Positions 43,969 through 52,379 of a DNA stretch of 64,000 nt are shown here, piece by piece. Source of the DNA: Sphingomonas trueperi. Its GTDB lineage: Bacteria; Pseudomonadota; Alphaproteobacteria; Sphingomonadales; Sphingomonadaceae. The notes under the pieces are model-generated. The model did not search any database. It worked only from the letters and a program-made list of their open reading frames with translations, and had not been told where the DNA came from. Made by a program: the position numbers and the translations under genes. Position 1 is the first letter of the stretch; every line of letters begins with the position of its first letter. The stretch is from NCBI RefSeq assembly GCF_011927635.1, contig NZ_JAATJB010000005.1, positions 186,001 to 250,000 of the forward strand. The letters run 5' to 3'.

Positions 43969-44802
43969 ATGCTACGATCGAGCGGCGACATCGGGCGGTT
44001 CCTGCTGCTGGCATTCGGCTTTTCCTGGACGATCTGGATACCGATGGCGCTGCTCGGCGTGGTCGTGCGGCCGGGCACGCTGCCGACGCACTTCGGCGGC
44101 CTGCTCGGGCCCTGGGTTGCCGGCAGCGTGTGCATGCTGGCCTCGGCACCGAAAGCCGCGCGCGCGGCGTGGCTCCGCCGGCTGATTCGCCTGCCCCAGG
44201 GATGGTGGGGCTGGATGCTGGCGCTGACGCCCTTCCTGCTGATCGCCGCGTTTTTGGTTGCCGCTGCGTGGACGGGCCATCCGATCGCGCTGGGCGCGCT
44301 GCTGCGGTTCAGCGGGCTGCCGGTCCTCTCGCCCTTGGCATTGTTCGTGATCGTGCTGGTGGTGAACGGCTATGGCGAGGAGGCGGGGTGGCGCGGCACT
44401 CTGCTGCCGCGCCTGCAGGCACGCTATGGTGCGATCGGCGGCGTGCTGGCGCAGGCCATACTCTGGATCGCCTGGCACGCCCCGCTGTTCTGGATCGTCG
44501 CGACCTACCGCGGCATGGGGCCGGCGATGCTGGTGTTCGGCTTCGGCTTGGGGCTGGTGCTTGGCGGGTTCGTGCTGGCGCAGGTCAGCGCCGCCTCGCG
44601 CGGCAGCGTGCTGGCGGCGGCCTTGTGGCATACCGGCTATAATTTCGGCACGGCGACCGAGGGCGGGGCGCTGCTCCAGGCCGGGCTTTCCGCCATTGTG
44701 ATGGTCTGGGGCGCGGCGCTGCTGCTCTGGGCGCTCGCCTCGCCCGCCGGTCGCCGCGCGATCACCGTGCCGGACTTCGACAAACGCCGCGCGGGACCCT
44801 AG
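43969..44802 (+). CDS. CPBP-family intramembrane metalloprotease
   Basis: A 277-residue protein with about seven to eight membrane helices. The CPBP (CAAX protease/Abi) motifs are clear: GEEAGWRGTLLPRL with the EExxxR core, and WHAPLFW downstream with the second-motif His, plus HTGYNF for the last motif. Such proteases cleave within the membrane; substrates are unknown for most. It lies between ffs and dnaX on the same strand with 11 bases to dnaX, so it may be cotranscribed by chance. Confidence 0.88.
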   Translation: MLRSSGDIGRFLLLAFGFSWTIWIPMALLGVVVRPGTLPTHFGGLLGPWVAGSVCMLASAPKAARAAWLRRLIRLPQGWWGWMLALTPFLLIAAFLVAAAWTGHPIALGALLRFSGLPVLSPLALFVIVLVVNGYGEEAGWRGTLLPRLQARYGAIGGVLAQAILWIAWHAPLFWIVATYRGMGPAMLVFGFGLGLVLGGFVLAQVSAASRGSVLAAALWHTGYNFGTATEGGALLQAGLSAIVMVWGAALLLWALASPAGRRAITVPDFDKRRAGP

Positions 44803-44813
44803 ATAGGATCGTG

Positions 44814-46475
44814 ATGTCCGATTCCCTGCTTGGCCTCGAAGAACCGCCGCAGCCTGCGAAGGCCGAAGCCTATCGCGTGCTCGCCCGCAAATACCGGCCG
44901 CAGACGTTCAGCGCGCTGATCGGCCAGGATGCGATGGTCACTACGCTGGGCAACGCGATCCGTCGCGACCGGCTGGCCCACGCCTTCCTGCTGACCGGCG
45001 TGCGCGGGGTGGGCAAGACCTCCACCGCGCGGCTGATCGCCAAGGCGCTCAACTGCATCGGCCCGGACGGGCAGGGCGGTCCCACGATCGACCCGTGCGG
45101 CGTCTGCGAGCCGTGCCGCGCGATCGCCGAGGGGCGCCATATCGACGTGATCGAGATGGACGCCGCCAGCCATACCGGCGTCGACGACGTGCGCGAGATC
45201 ATCGAGGCGTCGCGCTATGCGGCGGTTTCGGCGCGCTACAAGATCTACATCATCGACGAAGTCCACATGCTGTCGAAGAACGCGTTCAACGCGCTGCTGA
45301 AGACGCTGGAGGAGCCGCCGGGGCATGTGAAGTTCCTGTTCGCCACCACCGAGGTGAACAAGGTGCCGGTGACGGTGCTGTCGCGCTGCCAGCGCTTCGA
45401 CCTGCGCCGCATCCCGGCCGAGCTGCTCGCCGAGCATTTCGCCAGGGTGTGCGCGGCCGAGCAGGTCGAGGCGGAGCCCGAGGCGCTGGCGCTGGTCGCC
45501 CGCGCGGCGGAAGGCTCGGCGCGTGACGGGCTGTCGATCCTCGACCAGGCGATCGCGCATGCGGGGCTGGAAGGCGAGGGGGTGAAGGCCGAGGCCGTGC
45601 GCCAGATGCTCGGCCTGTCCGATCGCGGCGCGAACCGGGCGCTGTTCGGCACGCTGGTCGAGGGCCAGGCACAGCAGGCGCTGGCGGGGCTGCGCGCGCA
45701 ATATGATCTCGGCGTCGATCCGCTCGCGGTGCTCCGCTCGCTGCTGGAGACGGTGCACGGCGTGACGCTGGTCAAGCTCGGCACGCACCGCCTCGCCGGC
45801 CAGTCGACCGAGGAGCGCGAGGCGATGGAGGGCTGGGCGAGCCGGCTGTCCTTCCCGGCGCTGCACCGGCTATGGCAGCTGCTGCTGCGTGGGCATGACG
45901 AGGTCGCCAAGGCGGCGCTGCCGATCGAGGCGACCGAGATGGCGCTGCTGCGGGTGATCCACGCAGCGCAGCTCCCCGATCCGGGCGAGCTGGCCAAGCA
46001 GATCCTCAGCGGCAGCATCGCGGTGCCCGCCGGTGCGCCGGCCGCAGCTGCGCCTGCCGAGCCTACCGCGCCGGCGCCCGCGACGGTGCAGGAAACCGGG
46101 CCGGTGCTGCCGACCAACCTCGCCGAACTCGCCGAGCATCTCGAGGCGCATCGCCGCCTCCAGCTCGCGATGTTCGTCCGCGATTACATGCGGCCGGTGC
46201 GCTTCGAGGGCAGCGAGATCGATTTCGGCGCGGCGCGGCCGCTACCGCAGGATTTCGTGCGCGAACTGGGCGGGGCGCTCAAGGACAGCACCGGCGTGCA
46301 CTGGAAGGTGACGCTGGTCGAGGGTGCCACCGCGCGGACGTTGCGCGAAGAACAGGCGGCGGCGGAAGCGGCCGAGCGCGAGGCGGTGCTCGCCTCGCCG
46401 ATCGTTGCCGCGGCGATGCATGCTTTTCCTGAAGCCGAGTTGATCGGCTGGACCAAGACCGGGAGTGACGGATGA
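44814..46475 (+). CDS. dnaX: DNA polymerase III subunits gamma and tau
   Basis: DnaX is the clamp-loader ATPase. The 553-residue protein has YRVLARKYRPQTFSALIGQDA, the Walker A GVRGVGKTSTAR, a zinc module with four Cys (NC, PCGVC, PCR), the Walker B IIDEVHML, and the sensor LSRCQRFDLRRI. The C-terminal third has an Ala/Pro linker (about 405-430) then a tau-like domain. No obvious slippery run for a gamma frameshift was seen. The ATG at 44814 is chosen from the alignment start; ybaB overlaps its stop by four bases. Confidence 0.95.
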   Translation: MSDSLLGLEEPPQPAKAEAYRVLARKYRPQTFSALIGQDAMVTTLGNAIRRDRLAHAFLLTGVRGVGKTSTARLIAKALNCIGPDGQGGPTIDPCGVCEPCRAIAEGRHIDVIEMDAASHTGVDDVREIIEASRYAAVSARYKIYIIDEVHMLSKNAFNALLKTLEEPPGHVKFLFATTEVNKVPVTVLSRCQRFDLRRIPAELLAEHFARVCAAEQVEAEPEALALVARAAEGSARDGLSILDQAIAHAGLEGEGVKAEAVRQMLGLSDRGANRALFGTLVEGQAQQALAGLRAQYDLGVDPLAVLRSLLETVHGVTLVKLGTHRLAGQSTEEREAMEGWASRLSFPALHRLWQLLLRGHDEVAKAALPIEATEMALLRVIHAAQLPDPGELAKQILSGSIAVPAGAPAAAAPAEPTAPAPATVQETGPVLPTNLAELAEHLEAHRRLQLAMFVRDYMRPVRFEGSEIDFGAARPLPQDFVRELGGALKDSTGVHWKVTLVEGATARTLREEQAAAEAAEREAVLASPIVAAAMHAFPEAELIGWTKTGSDG

Positions 46476-46795
46476 AGAGTCTCGAAGAAATCATGGCCAT
46501 GGCGCAGAACGTCCAGGCCGAACTGACCAAGGCGCAGGCCAATCTCGACACGGTCGAGGTCGAAGGCGTGTCCGGCGGCGGCCTGGTCAAGGTGAAGGCC
46601 AGTGCCAAGGGCCGGATCATCGGCATCGCGATCGACGATTCGTTGGTCAACGTCGCCGAAAAGGCGATGCTGGAAGACCTGCTGGTCGCGGCGTTCAACG
46701 ATGCACGCGTCAAGGCCGATGCGGCCTCGTCGGAAGCGATGAGCAAGATGACCAGCGGCCTGCCGCTCCCGCCGGGCTTCAAGCTCCCGTTTTGA
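46472..46795 (+). CDS. ybaB: YbaB/EbfC nucleoid-associated protein
   Basis: A 107-residue DNA-binding protein of the YbaB/EbfC family. Seen are the N-terminal helix MKSLEEIMAMAQNVQAELTKAQ, the beta sheet VEVEGVSGGGLVKVKASAKG, and LPLPPGFKLPF at the end. It overlaps dnaX (ATGA), the classic dnaX-ybaB pair. The third gene of the classic trio, recR, is not found after it; a stress-type small gene follows instead. Confidence 0.95.
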   Translation: MKSLEEIMAMAQNVQAELTKAQANLDTVEVEGVSGGGLVKVKASAKGRIIGIAIDDSLVNVAEKAMLEDLLVAAFNDARVKADAASSEAMSKMTSGLPLPPGFKLPF

Positions 46796-46808
46796 GACAA
46801 GGGGTTAG

Positions 46809-46834
46809 GGAACCATAACTTCGTCCCCTCGGTT
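46809..46834 (+). promoter_or_regulatory. Candidate EcfG promoter of the small membrane gene
   Basis: GGAAC (46809-46813), 17 bases, GGTT (46831-46834), against the consensus GGAAC-N16/17-CGTT. It lies 32 bases before the ATG at 46867. Confidence 0.6.
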
Positions 46835-46866
46835 GCTGTCGCCAGACGAACCGAGGAGAGATGATC

Positions 46867-47127
46867 ATGGCCGAACGTATCGTTGAAGACGGCGTGGCGA
46901 CCGACCGCGCGAGCCACACCACGGTGATCGAGCGCCGCAGCGGCGGCGGTGCCGGCATGGCACTGATCGGGCTGGCGGTGCTGATCGCCGTGGTGATCGG
47001 CGCCTTCTACCTGTTCAACCAGAATGCCCGCGAGAACGCCAAGACCGACGCGGTGACCAGCGCGGCGAGCAGCGTCGGCGATGCCGCGAAGGATGTCGGC
47101 GACGCAGCGAAGGATGCGGCGAAGTAG
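46867..47127 (+). CDS. Small single-pass membrane protein, stress-type
   Basis: An 86-residue protein with about 40 polar residues, one membrane helix (MALIGLAVLIAVVIGAFYLF), and a tail of Ala/Asp/Lys repeats (DAAKDVGDAAKDAAK) of an amphipathic kind. The ATG at 46867 has GAGGAG at ideal spacing; an ATG at 46861 is too close to it. The tail resembles YtxH- or LEA-like stress proteins. A candidate EcfG promoter stands just before it. Confidence 0.7.
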   Translation: MAERIVEDGVATDRASHTTVIERRSGGGAGMALIGLAVLIAVVIGAFYLFNQNARENAKTDAVTSAASSVGDAAKDVGDAAKDAAK

Positions 47128-47144
47128 GGGCTACCCCAACACTC

Positions 47145-47238
47145 GTCATCCCGGCGGAAGCCGGGATCCATTGGCTTCACCGCTACGGCTCATGCTGCTT
47201 CGGAGTGGCGAATGGATCCCGGTTTTCGCCGGGATGAC
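47145..47238 (+). repeat. Inverted-repeat element, copy 1 (GTCATCCCGGC type)
   Basis: GTCATCCCGGCGGAAGCCGGG at the left and CCCGGTTTTCGCCGGGATGAC at the right are inverted (each also a hairpin). A second copy lies at 61229-61322. Both are about 94 bases and lie at the 3' side of genes. It may act as a terminator for the gene at 47127 and for mtgA. Confidence 0.8.
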
Positions 47239-47252
47239 TGCTTAGATGGCGC

Positions 47253-47996
47253 TCACTTCAGGCAGCGATCCAGCCCGTTCCCCGCCACCACGTTGATCCG
47301 CGCATTGATCTTGTTGCCATAGCGCCGGGTGAACCCGCGCGGGTCGATCGCGGCGCGCTTCTTGGGCAGCGGCAGCACCGCGGCGATCAGCGCCGCCTCG
47401 CGGTCCGAGAGCTGGGATGCGTCGTGGTGGAAGTAGCGCATCGCCCCGGCGTTGACGCCGTAGGTGCCGATGCCGGTCTCGGCGACGTTGAGGTATACCT
47501 CCATGATCCGCCGCTTCCCCCAGATATTCTCGATCAGCACGGTGAACCAGGCCTCCAGGCCCTTCCGGAAATAGCCGCCGCCCTGCCACAGGAACACGTT
47601 CTTGGCGGTCTGCTGGCTGATCGTCGAGCCGCCGCGAATCTTGTGCGTGCCTTGGGCATTGCGCTGATAGGCCTTCTCGATCGCGGCGAAATCGAAGCCG
47701 TTGTGCTGGCAGAAGCGTGCGTCCTCCGCCGCGATCACGGCCCGGGCCATGCTCGGATCAATGCGGCTCAGTGGCATCCAGTCCTTGGTCACGCCATGCC
47801 CGGCGAACACGTCGCCGATCATCGTCCAGGTGATCGGCGGCGGCACGAAGCGATAGACCGTCACCATCAGCAGCGACAGCAGCACGAAGCCGAAAACGAA
47901 CTGGACCCCCAGCACGATCAGCCGGCGCCACCAGGGCTTGCGCGGGCGGGCCGAGGAACGGCGGGGGGAAGAGGGGCGGGCGCGATTCTTGCTCAC
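47253..47996 (-). CDS. mtgA: Monofunctional peptidoglycan glycosyltransferase MtgA
   Basis: MtgA polymerises lipid II without a transpeptidase domain. The 247-residue protein has a basic tail, one membrane helix (LIVLGVQFVFGFVLLSLLMVTV), and the GT51 domain with catalytic Glu in VIAAEDARFCQHNGFD, KIRGGSTISQQTAKNVFLW, and RIMEVYLNVAETG. The GTG at 47996 is chosen; a TTG at 48032 would add 12 residues. It is convergent with the small membrane gene across the repeat. Confidence 0.94.
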   Translation of the reverse strand: MSKNRARPSSPRRSSARPRKPWWRRLIVLGVQFVFGFVLLSLLMVTVYRFVPPPITWTMIGDVFAGHGVTKDWMPLSRIDPSMARAVIAAEDARFCQHNGFDFAAIEKAYQRNAQGTHKIRGGSTISQQTAKNVFLWQGGGYFRKGLEAWFTVLIENIWGKRRIMEVYLNVAETGIGTYGVNAGAMRYFHHDASQLSDREAALIAAVLPLPKKRAAIDPRGFTRRYGNKINARINVVAGNGLDRCLK

Positions 47997-48019
47997 GTAC
48001 CCGCCATGCCCCAGCCGGG

Positions 48020-48050
48020 GCGGTTCCTGCAATCACCTGGCAGGAACCGC
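48020..48050. terminator. Hairpin after rpoH
   Basis: GCGGTTCCTGC (48020-48030) and GCAGGAACCGC (48040-48050) are a perfect 11-bp inverted repeat, loop of nine bases, located eight bases past the rpoH stop. No U-tract is seen. Confidence 0.55.
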
Positions 48051-48057
48051 GGCGCGA

Positions 48058-48963
48058 TCAGTGGGTGGCGAGCAGGCGGCGATCGCCCGCGAGGCGCATC
48101 ATCGCCTTTTGCAGCTTCTCGAACGCACGCACCTCGATCTGGCGGACGCGCTCGCGCGACACGCCATAGACCTGGCTCAGCTCCTCGAGCGTCTTGGGAT
48201 CGTCGGTCAGGCGACGCTCGGTGAGGATGTGCTTCTCGCGCTCGTTGAGGTCTTCCATCGCCGAGACGAGCATGTCGTGGCGGACGTCCGCCTCCTGCGC
48301 CTCGGCGACGGCCTCATCCTGCAGCGGGCCTTCATCGGCCAGCCAATCCTGCCACTGGCTCTCGCCATCCTCGCGCATCGGCACGTTGAGCGAGGTATCC
48401 CCGCCCATCGCCATGCGGCGGTTCATCGAGGTGACCTCTTCCTCGGTCACGCCCAGATCGGTGGCGATCTTGGCGAGGTTCTCCGGGGAGAGATCGCCAT
48501 CCTCGAACGCGTCGAGCTTGGCCTTCATCCGGCGCAGGTTGAAGAACAGCTTCTTCTGCGCGGCGGTGGTGCCCATCTTCACGAGCGACCAGCTGCGCAG
48601 GATGAATTCCTGGATCGAGGCGCGGATCCACCACATCGCATAGGTGGCGAGGCGGAAGCCGCGATCGGGCTCGAACTTCTTCACGCCCTGCATCAGGCCG
48701 ATATTGCCCTCGGAGATCAGCTCCGAGACGGGCAGGCCATAGCCGCGATAGCCCATCGCGATCTTCGCGACGAGACGCAGGTGCGAAGTGACCAGCTGGG
48801 CCGCCGCATCGGTGTCGCCATGCTCCTGGAAGCGCTTGGCGAGCATATATTCCTGCTCGGGGCTCAGGATCGGAAATTTCTTGATCTCGGCCAGATAGCG
48901 ATTGAGGCTCGCCTCGCCGCCGAGCGCGGGAATCGTCGCGGGGACGTTGCTGCCGCTAGCCAT
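48058..48963 (-). CDS. rpoH: RNA polymerase sigma-32 factor RpoH
   Basis: RpoH is the heat-shock sigma factor. The 301-residue protein has region 2 (SHLRLVAKIAMGYRGYGLPVSELISEGNIGLMQ), the RpoH box AAQKKLFFNLRR that separates it from other sigma-70 proteins, and region 4 (TLEELSQVYGVSRERVRQIE). The ATG at 48963 follows AAAGGGAGAAACG. It lies 60 bases after the rluD stop on the same strand. A possible EcfG site is upstream, within rluD. Confidence 0.96.
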   Translation of the reverse strand: MASGSNVPATIPALGGEASLNRYLAEIKKFPILSPEQEYMLAKRFQEHGDTDAAAQLVTSHLRLVAKIAMGYRGYGLPVSELISEGNIGLMQGVKKFEPDRGFRLATYAMWWIRASIQEFILRSWSLVKMGTTAAQKKLFFNLRRMKAKLDAFEDGDLSPENLAKIATDLGVTEEEVTSMNRRMAMGGDTSLNVPMREDGESQWQDWLADEGPLQDEAVAEAQEADVRHDMLVSAMEDLNEREKHILTERRLTDDPKTLEELSQVYGVSRERVRQIEVRAFEKLQKAMMRLAGDRRLLATH

Positions 48964-49023
48964 GATCGTTTCTCCCTTTCCAACGGGCGCCGGTCCGAAC
49001 GGGGGGACTCGGGCGCCCAAAAC

Positions 49024-49980
49024 TCATACGAGAAGCTGGTTGAACAGTTCCTGCATGTCTGCAGGCATTACGCTATCGAACGCCAAAGCGTTACTTTTGA
49101 TCGGGTGGATGAACCCGAGACGTGCCGCATGCAAGGCCTGGCGCTGGAAACCCAAGCTTGCCAGAAGTCCGCGGTGCGCGGAACGCATACTTCCATATAG
49201 AGGATCACCCACCAGCGGGTGGCCGATCGACGCCATGTGCACGCGTACCTGGTGGGTACGTCCTGTCTCCAGCCTGCATTCGATCAACGTCGCATCGCGA
49301 AGCTGGTTCAATCTTGTCCAGTGCGTGATCGCATGTTTGCCGTGGCCGGGCGCGCAGACCGCGATCTTCTTGCGGTTGCTTGGCGAGCGGGCGAGCGGCG
49401 CGTTGACCGTGCCCGAGGCGGCGAGCACCCGGCCGCTGGCGATCGCCTGGTAGCGCCGGTCGATGCTGTGCGCCTTGAACTGGGCGGCGAGGCCGACATG
49501 CGCGCGATCGGTCTTGGCCGCGACCATCAGGCCCGACGTGTCCTTGTCGATCCGGTGGACGATCCCCGGCCGCGCGACGCCGCCGATGCCCGAAAGCTGG
49601 CCGGCGCAGTGGTGAAGCAGCGCGTTGACCAGCGTGCCGTCGAGATTGCCCGCCGCCGGATGGACGACCAGCCCCGCGGGCTTGTCGATCACGATCAGAT
49701 GCTCGTCCTCGAACACCACGTTGAGCGGGATGTCCTGCGCCTCGTTGTGCGCGGGCGCGGGATCGGGCACCACGACCTGGAAGACCGCACCGCCCACCGC
49801 CTTGCGGGCGGGGTCGCGGGCGAGCGCGCCGTCCGCGCCGGTGACGGCGCCGGAGGAAATCAGCGCCTTCACGCGTTCGCGCGACAGCGTCGGCAGCGCA
49901 TCGGTCAAGGCACGGTCGAGCCGCCAGCCATGCGCCTCGTCCGCGATCCGCGCTTCTAAGATGGAAACCCCCTGCTTCAT
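49024..49980 (-). CDS. rluD: Ribosomal large subunit pseudouridine synthase, RluD family
   Basis: This 318-residue enzyme makes pseudouridine in 23S rRNA. It has an N-terminal S4 domain (about 18-70: RLDRALTDALPTLSRERVKALI), then the catalytic domain with HRIDKDTSGLM (Asp145) and GRTHQVRVHMASIGHPLVGDPLYG. RluD (sites 1911/1915/1917) is the best match; RluC is less likely. It is divergent from the JAMM gene with about 27 bases between starts, and rpoH follows on the same strand. Confidence 0.9.
   Translation of the reverse strand: MKQGVSILEARIADEAHGWRLDRALTDALPTLSRERVKALISSGAVTGADGALARDPARKAVGGAVFQVVVPDPAPAHNEAQDIPLNVVFEDEHLIVIDKPAGLVVHPAAGNLDGTLVNALLHHCAGQLSGIGGVARPGIVHRIDKDTSGLMVAAKTDRAHVGLAAQFKAHSIDRRYQAIASGRVLAASGTVNAPLARSPSNRKKIAVCAPGHGKHAITHWTRLNQLRDATLIECRLETGRTHQVRVHMASIGHPLVGDPLYGSMRSAHRGLLASLGFQRQALHAARLGFIHPIKSNALAFDSVMPADMQELFNQLLV
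49027..49051 (-). promoter_or_regulatory. Weak candidate EcfG promoter before rpoH
   Basis: Reverse strand GGAAC (49051-49047), 16 bases, CGTA (49030-49027), within the last codons of rluD and 64 bases before the rpoH start. One position deviates from the consensus. It could be chance. Confidence 0.35.
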
Positions 49981-50007
49981 GTTTTACCGGAAATGGGCAT
50001 GGGCGTT

Positions 50008-50400
50008 ATGATTTCAAGATCTATACTGGCCGGTATGAAAAAAGCTGCGACGGCTGCGGCGCCGCGGGAAGCGTGCGGGCTGTTGCTGGGGGCAGGAGGC
50101 AGGATCGAACGCTTCACCGAATGCGCAAACGTTTCCGATGCGCCCGAGATCCGCTTCGAGATCGATCCCGCCGCGCTGTTCGCCGCGCTGCGGGCGGAGC
50201 GGGCGGGCGGGAATGCGCTGCTCGGCTATTGGCATTCGCATCCGAGCGGGGATGCGGCGCCCTCGCGCACCGATGCGGCGATGGCGGCGCCGGACGGGAA
50301 GCTGTGGGTGATCCTCGGCGGGGAGGACGTCACCTGCTGGCGGGCCGGGGATGCGGGCCGGTGGGACAAGTTCGCGGAAGAGGCACTGATCCTCGTTTAG
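50008..50400 (+). CDS. JAMM/MPN+ metalloprotease-like protein (Mov34 family)
   Basis: The 130-residue protein has the JAMM zinc motif: Glu21 in EACGLLLG, His76 and His78 in YWHSHPSGD, and Asp89 in SRTDAAM. Bacterial stand-alone JAMM proteins of this kind are related to deubiquitinase-like and sulfur-carrier-processing peptidases (Mec+ type), but the substrate here is unknown. ATG 50008 is preferred since relatives start just before the first helix; in-frame ATGs at 49993 and 49999 also exist. It is divergent from rluD. Confidence 0.87.
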   Translation: MISRSILAGMKKAATAAAPREACGLLLGAGGRIERFTECANVSDAPEIRFEIDPAALFAALRAERAGGNALLGYWHSHPSGDAAPSRTDAAMAAPDGKLWVILGGEDVTCWRAGDAGRWDKFAEEALILV

Positions 50401-50417
50401 AATCGGGAAGCGCCGCG

Positions 50418-50440
50418 TCCTCCCCCTGGCGTGGGGAGGA
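50418..50440. terminator. Hairpin between convergent genes
   Basis: TCCTCCCC (50418-50425) pairs with GGGGAGGA (50433-50440). It lies between the convergent ends of the JAMM gene and the winged-helix gene. It resembles a remnant of the CCTCCCC-type repeats. There is no U-tract. Confidence 0.45.
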
Positions 50441-50445
50441 TACGG

Positions 50446-51324
50446 TCAAGCGAGTTCTGGAGCGTGCTCCCCCGCTGCCAGCCCCGCAAGCACCAGCCGT
50501 CCGCAGGCGACCATCTCGCTGAGATGCGCGGCATAATGGTAGCGGATCGTCGGGAAGCCCTCGGGGTGGAACGCCCGCCGGCTAGGGCCGACGTGGAGCA
50601 GGAAGCGGTTCGCCTCGGCGCGCTTGAGCAGCCGGCGGACGTGCGGCTGCGACACGCCGAAGCGCCGGGCCAGTTCGGTGAGCGGCACGCTTGCGCCCGC
50701 GATCGGCACGAACGCATCGTCGGTGCAGGTCAGGGCCAGCGTGTGGAGGATGGCACAGCCGGCCAGCGGGTGCAGGAACGAGGCGCGGAGGCTGGGGAAG
50801 GGATCGGGCTCGCTCGCCAGCGCATAGAGCCGGCTCGCCTGGACACTGAGGAAATGCTGATAGTGCTTGGGGTCTTCCAGTGCTTCCGCAATGGCTGCCA
50901 GCGCCGGATCGAGCATCGCGGCGGGCTCCAGCGCTGCCTGGATGTGCCGGCACCAGGCGCGCTGGAAGGCGGGTGTCGTCCGGTACCCATGGTCGGCGGC
51001 GGGGGCGAGCACGCCGATATGCTGCATGAAGTCGATCAGCGCGGCGGCGCGGTTGGCGGTCAGCAGCCCGGTAGCTGCGCAGATCTGTCGGAGCAGGGTA
51101 AGGGTGAGGCCGCCGCGGGTGTCGAGATAGGCCGCCGACATCGCCGTTACATAATGGCCGGCATCCTTGAACACCGCGGCCAGCGTGCGATCGGACTCCG
51201 CAACCGCGAGGATGTTAGCGGCAAAACACCGCGCAGCTCTTCCGAAGTCCGGGTGCTGGGCGACCTCGATCCAGTGCGGGGGCAACGCCCCCGGATCCGT
51301 TGTTGCCGCCTGAAGCACCGTCAT
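50446..51324 (-). CDS. Putative winged-helix DNA-binding protein
   Basis: A 292-residue protein with no membrane segment. Two parts look like helix-turn-helix domains: LTLLRQICAATGLLTANRAAALIDFMQHIGVL (about 73-105) and PLTELARRFGVSQPHVRRLLKRAEANRFLL (about 218-248). The C-terminal HYAAHLSEMVACGRLVLAGL is helical. It could be a transcription regulator of an unfamiliar class. It is convergent with the JAMM gene, and an AT-rich region of 85 bases lies before its start. Confidence 0.55.
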   Translation of the reverse strand: MTVLQAATTDPGALPPHWIEVAQHPDFGRAARCFAANILAVAESDRTLAAVFKDAGHYVTAMSAAYLDTRGGLTLTLLRQICAATGLLTANRAAALIDFMQHIGVLAPAADHGYRTTPAFQRAWCRHIQAALEPAAMLDPALAAIAEALEDPKHYQHFLSVQASRLYALASEPDPFPSLRASFLHPLAGCAILHTLALTCTDDAFVPIAGASVPLTELARRFGVSQPHVRRLLKRAEANRFLLHVGPSRRAFHPEGFPTIRYHYAAHLSEMVACGRLVLAGLAAGEHAPELA

Positions 51325-51409
51325 CGACCCTCAAATCTAGGTTGCACCCGCTAGCATGCGACTTTCGCCAAAAACAATTCGATTCCGTAACAAATTCGGG
51401 TTTTTCGCG

Positions 51410-52060
51410 TCAGTGCGCCTCTGCCGCGATCTGACGTAGTGCCTGCTCAAAGGCTTCCGGTGGCTGCCCACCGGAAATCAGGTAGCGCTGGTCGATGACG
51501 ATGGCGGGCACCGACTGGATGCCGCGCGACTGCCACAGCGCCTCCTCGGCGCGCACTTCCTCGGCATAGCGGCCCTCGTCGAGCACGCGCGCGGCCTCCA
51601 CCGCATCGAGCCCGGCCTGTTCGGCGGCGGCGAGCAGCACGTTCCGGTCGCCGGGGTTCTTGCCCTGGGTGAAATAGGCGGTGAACAATGCCATCTTCAG
51701 TCCGCGCTGGTCGCCGACCAGCCCGGCCCAGTGGAGCAGCCGGTGCGCGTCGAAGGTGTTGTAGATCCGGGACTCGTCGCCCATCGCCATGGTGAAGCCG
51801 AGTGCCGCGGCCCGCTCGCGGATCATCGCGCGGGTGCCGGCGGACTGTTCGGGCGTCGCGCCATATTTGCGGCCGATATGCTCGACGATGTTCTCGCCCT
51901 CGGGCGCCATTGCCGGGTTGAGCTCGAAGGGATGGAAGCGGATCTCGGCGGTGACCGCGTCGCCCATGCGGGAAAGCGCTTCCTCCAGCCCCTTCAGGCC
52001 GATCACACACCAGGGGCAGACGATGTCGGAGACGAAGTCGATCGTCAGGGTTCGGGCCAT
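51410..52060 (-). CDS. DsbA-family (FrnE-like) oxidoreductase
   Basis: A 216-residue thioredoxin-fold protein of the FrnE/DsbA subfamily. The active site CPWC is at Cys15-Cys18 (FVSDIVCPWCVIG), followed by FHPFELNPAM, and the late SVPAIVIDQRYLISGGQP with the cis-Pro. It lacks a signal peptide, so it should be cytosolic, as FrnE proteins are. The ATG at 52060 is the natural start. Substrate is unknown. Confidence 0.9.
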   Translation of the reverse strand: MARTLTIDFVSDIVCPWCVIGLKGLEEALSRMGDAVTAEIRFHPFELNPAMAPEGENIVEHIGRKYGATPEQSAGTRAMIRERAAALGFTMAMGDESRIYNTFDAHRLLHWAGLVGDQRGLKMALFTAYFTQGKNPGDRNVLLAAAEQAGLDAVEAARVLDEGRYAEEVRAEEALWQSRGIQSVPAIVIDQRYLISGGQPPEAFEQALRQIAAEAH

Positions 52061-52142
52061 TGATGCGCGCTCCTGCAAGGCTGACGTTCGGCGCTAGACC
52101 AGACCGAAGCGTCTGAAAAGTCTGCGGTTGGCGCGCGCAGCC

Positions 52143-52168
52143 GGAACGATCCAGGCCTTCCTCACGTT
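52143..52168 (+). promoter_or_regulatory. EcfG promoter, perfect match
   Basis: GGAAC (52143-52147), exactly 17 bases, CGTT (52165-52168): all nine consensus positions match GGAAC-N16/17-CGTT. It stands 29 bases before the ATG of a small membrane protein of a kind often stress-induced. Confidence 0.75.
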
Positions 52169-52197
52169 AACCGGTCCGAATTTCAGGGAGAGATACA

Positions 52198-52341
52198 ATG
52201 CTTTGGACGCTCGTCGTAATCCTGGTCATCCTGTGGTTGCTGGGCTTCTCGTTCCACATCGCCGGCGGGATCATCCACATCCTGCTCGTGATCGCGCTCG
52301 TGATCGGCCTGATCCAGCTGTTCACCGGTCGCAGGGTCTGA
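52198..52341 (+). CDS. Small two-helix membrane protein (lmo0937/DUF5670-like)
   Basis: A 47-residue, very hydrophobic protein: MLWTLVVILVILWLLGFSFH, then IAGGIIHILLVIALVIGLIQLF, ending TGRRV. The two helices with a HIAGGIIH link match the lmo0937-family membrane proteins, which are common in stress regulons. GGGAGAG precedes the ATG at good spacing and a perfect EcfG promoter lies upstream. No function is known. Confidence 0.8.
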   Translation: MLWTLVVILVILWLLGFSFHIAGGIIHILLVIALVIGLIQLFTGRRV

Positions 52342-52346
52342 CGCAG

Positions 52347-52379
52347 GGCCCGGCGGGACGCATCCGCCCCCGCCGGGCC
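52347..52379 (+). terminator. GC-rich hairpin after the small membrane gene
   Basis: GGCCCGGCGG (52347-52356) and CCGCCGGGCC (52370-52379) form a perfect 10-bp stem five bases past the stop. No U-tract follows. Confidence 0.5.

Noticed and set aside
46796..47127. recR expected after dnaX-ybaB
   Set aside because: No RecR motifs (zinc finger or Toprim) are found; the following gene is a small membrane protein.
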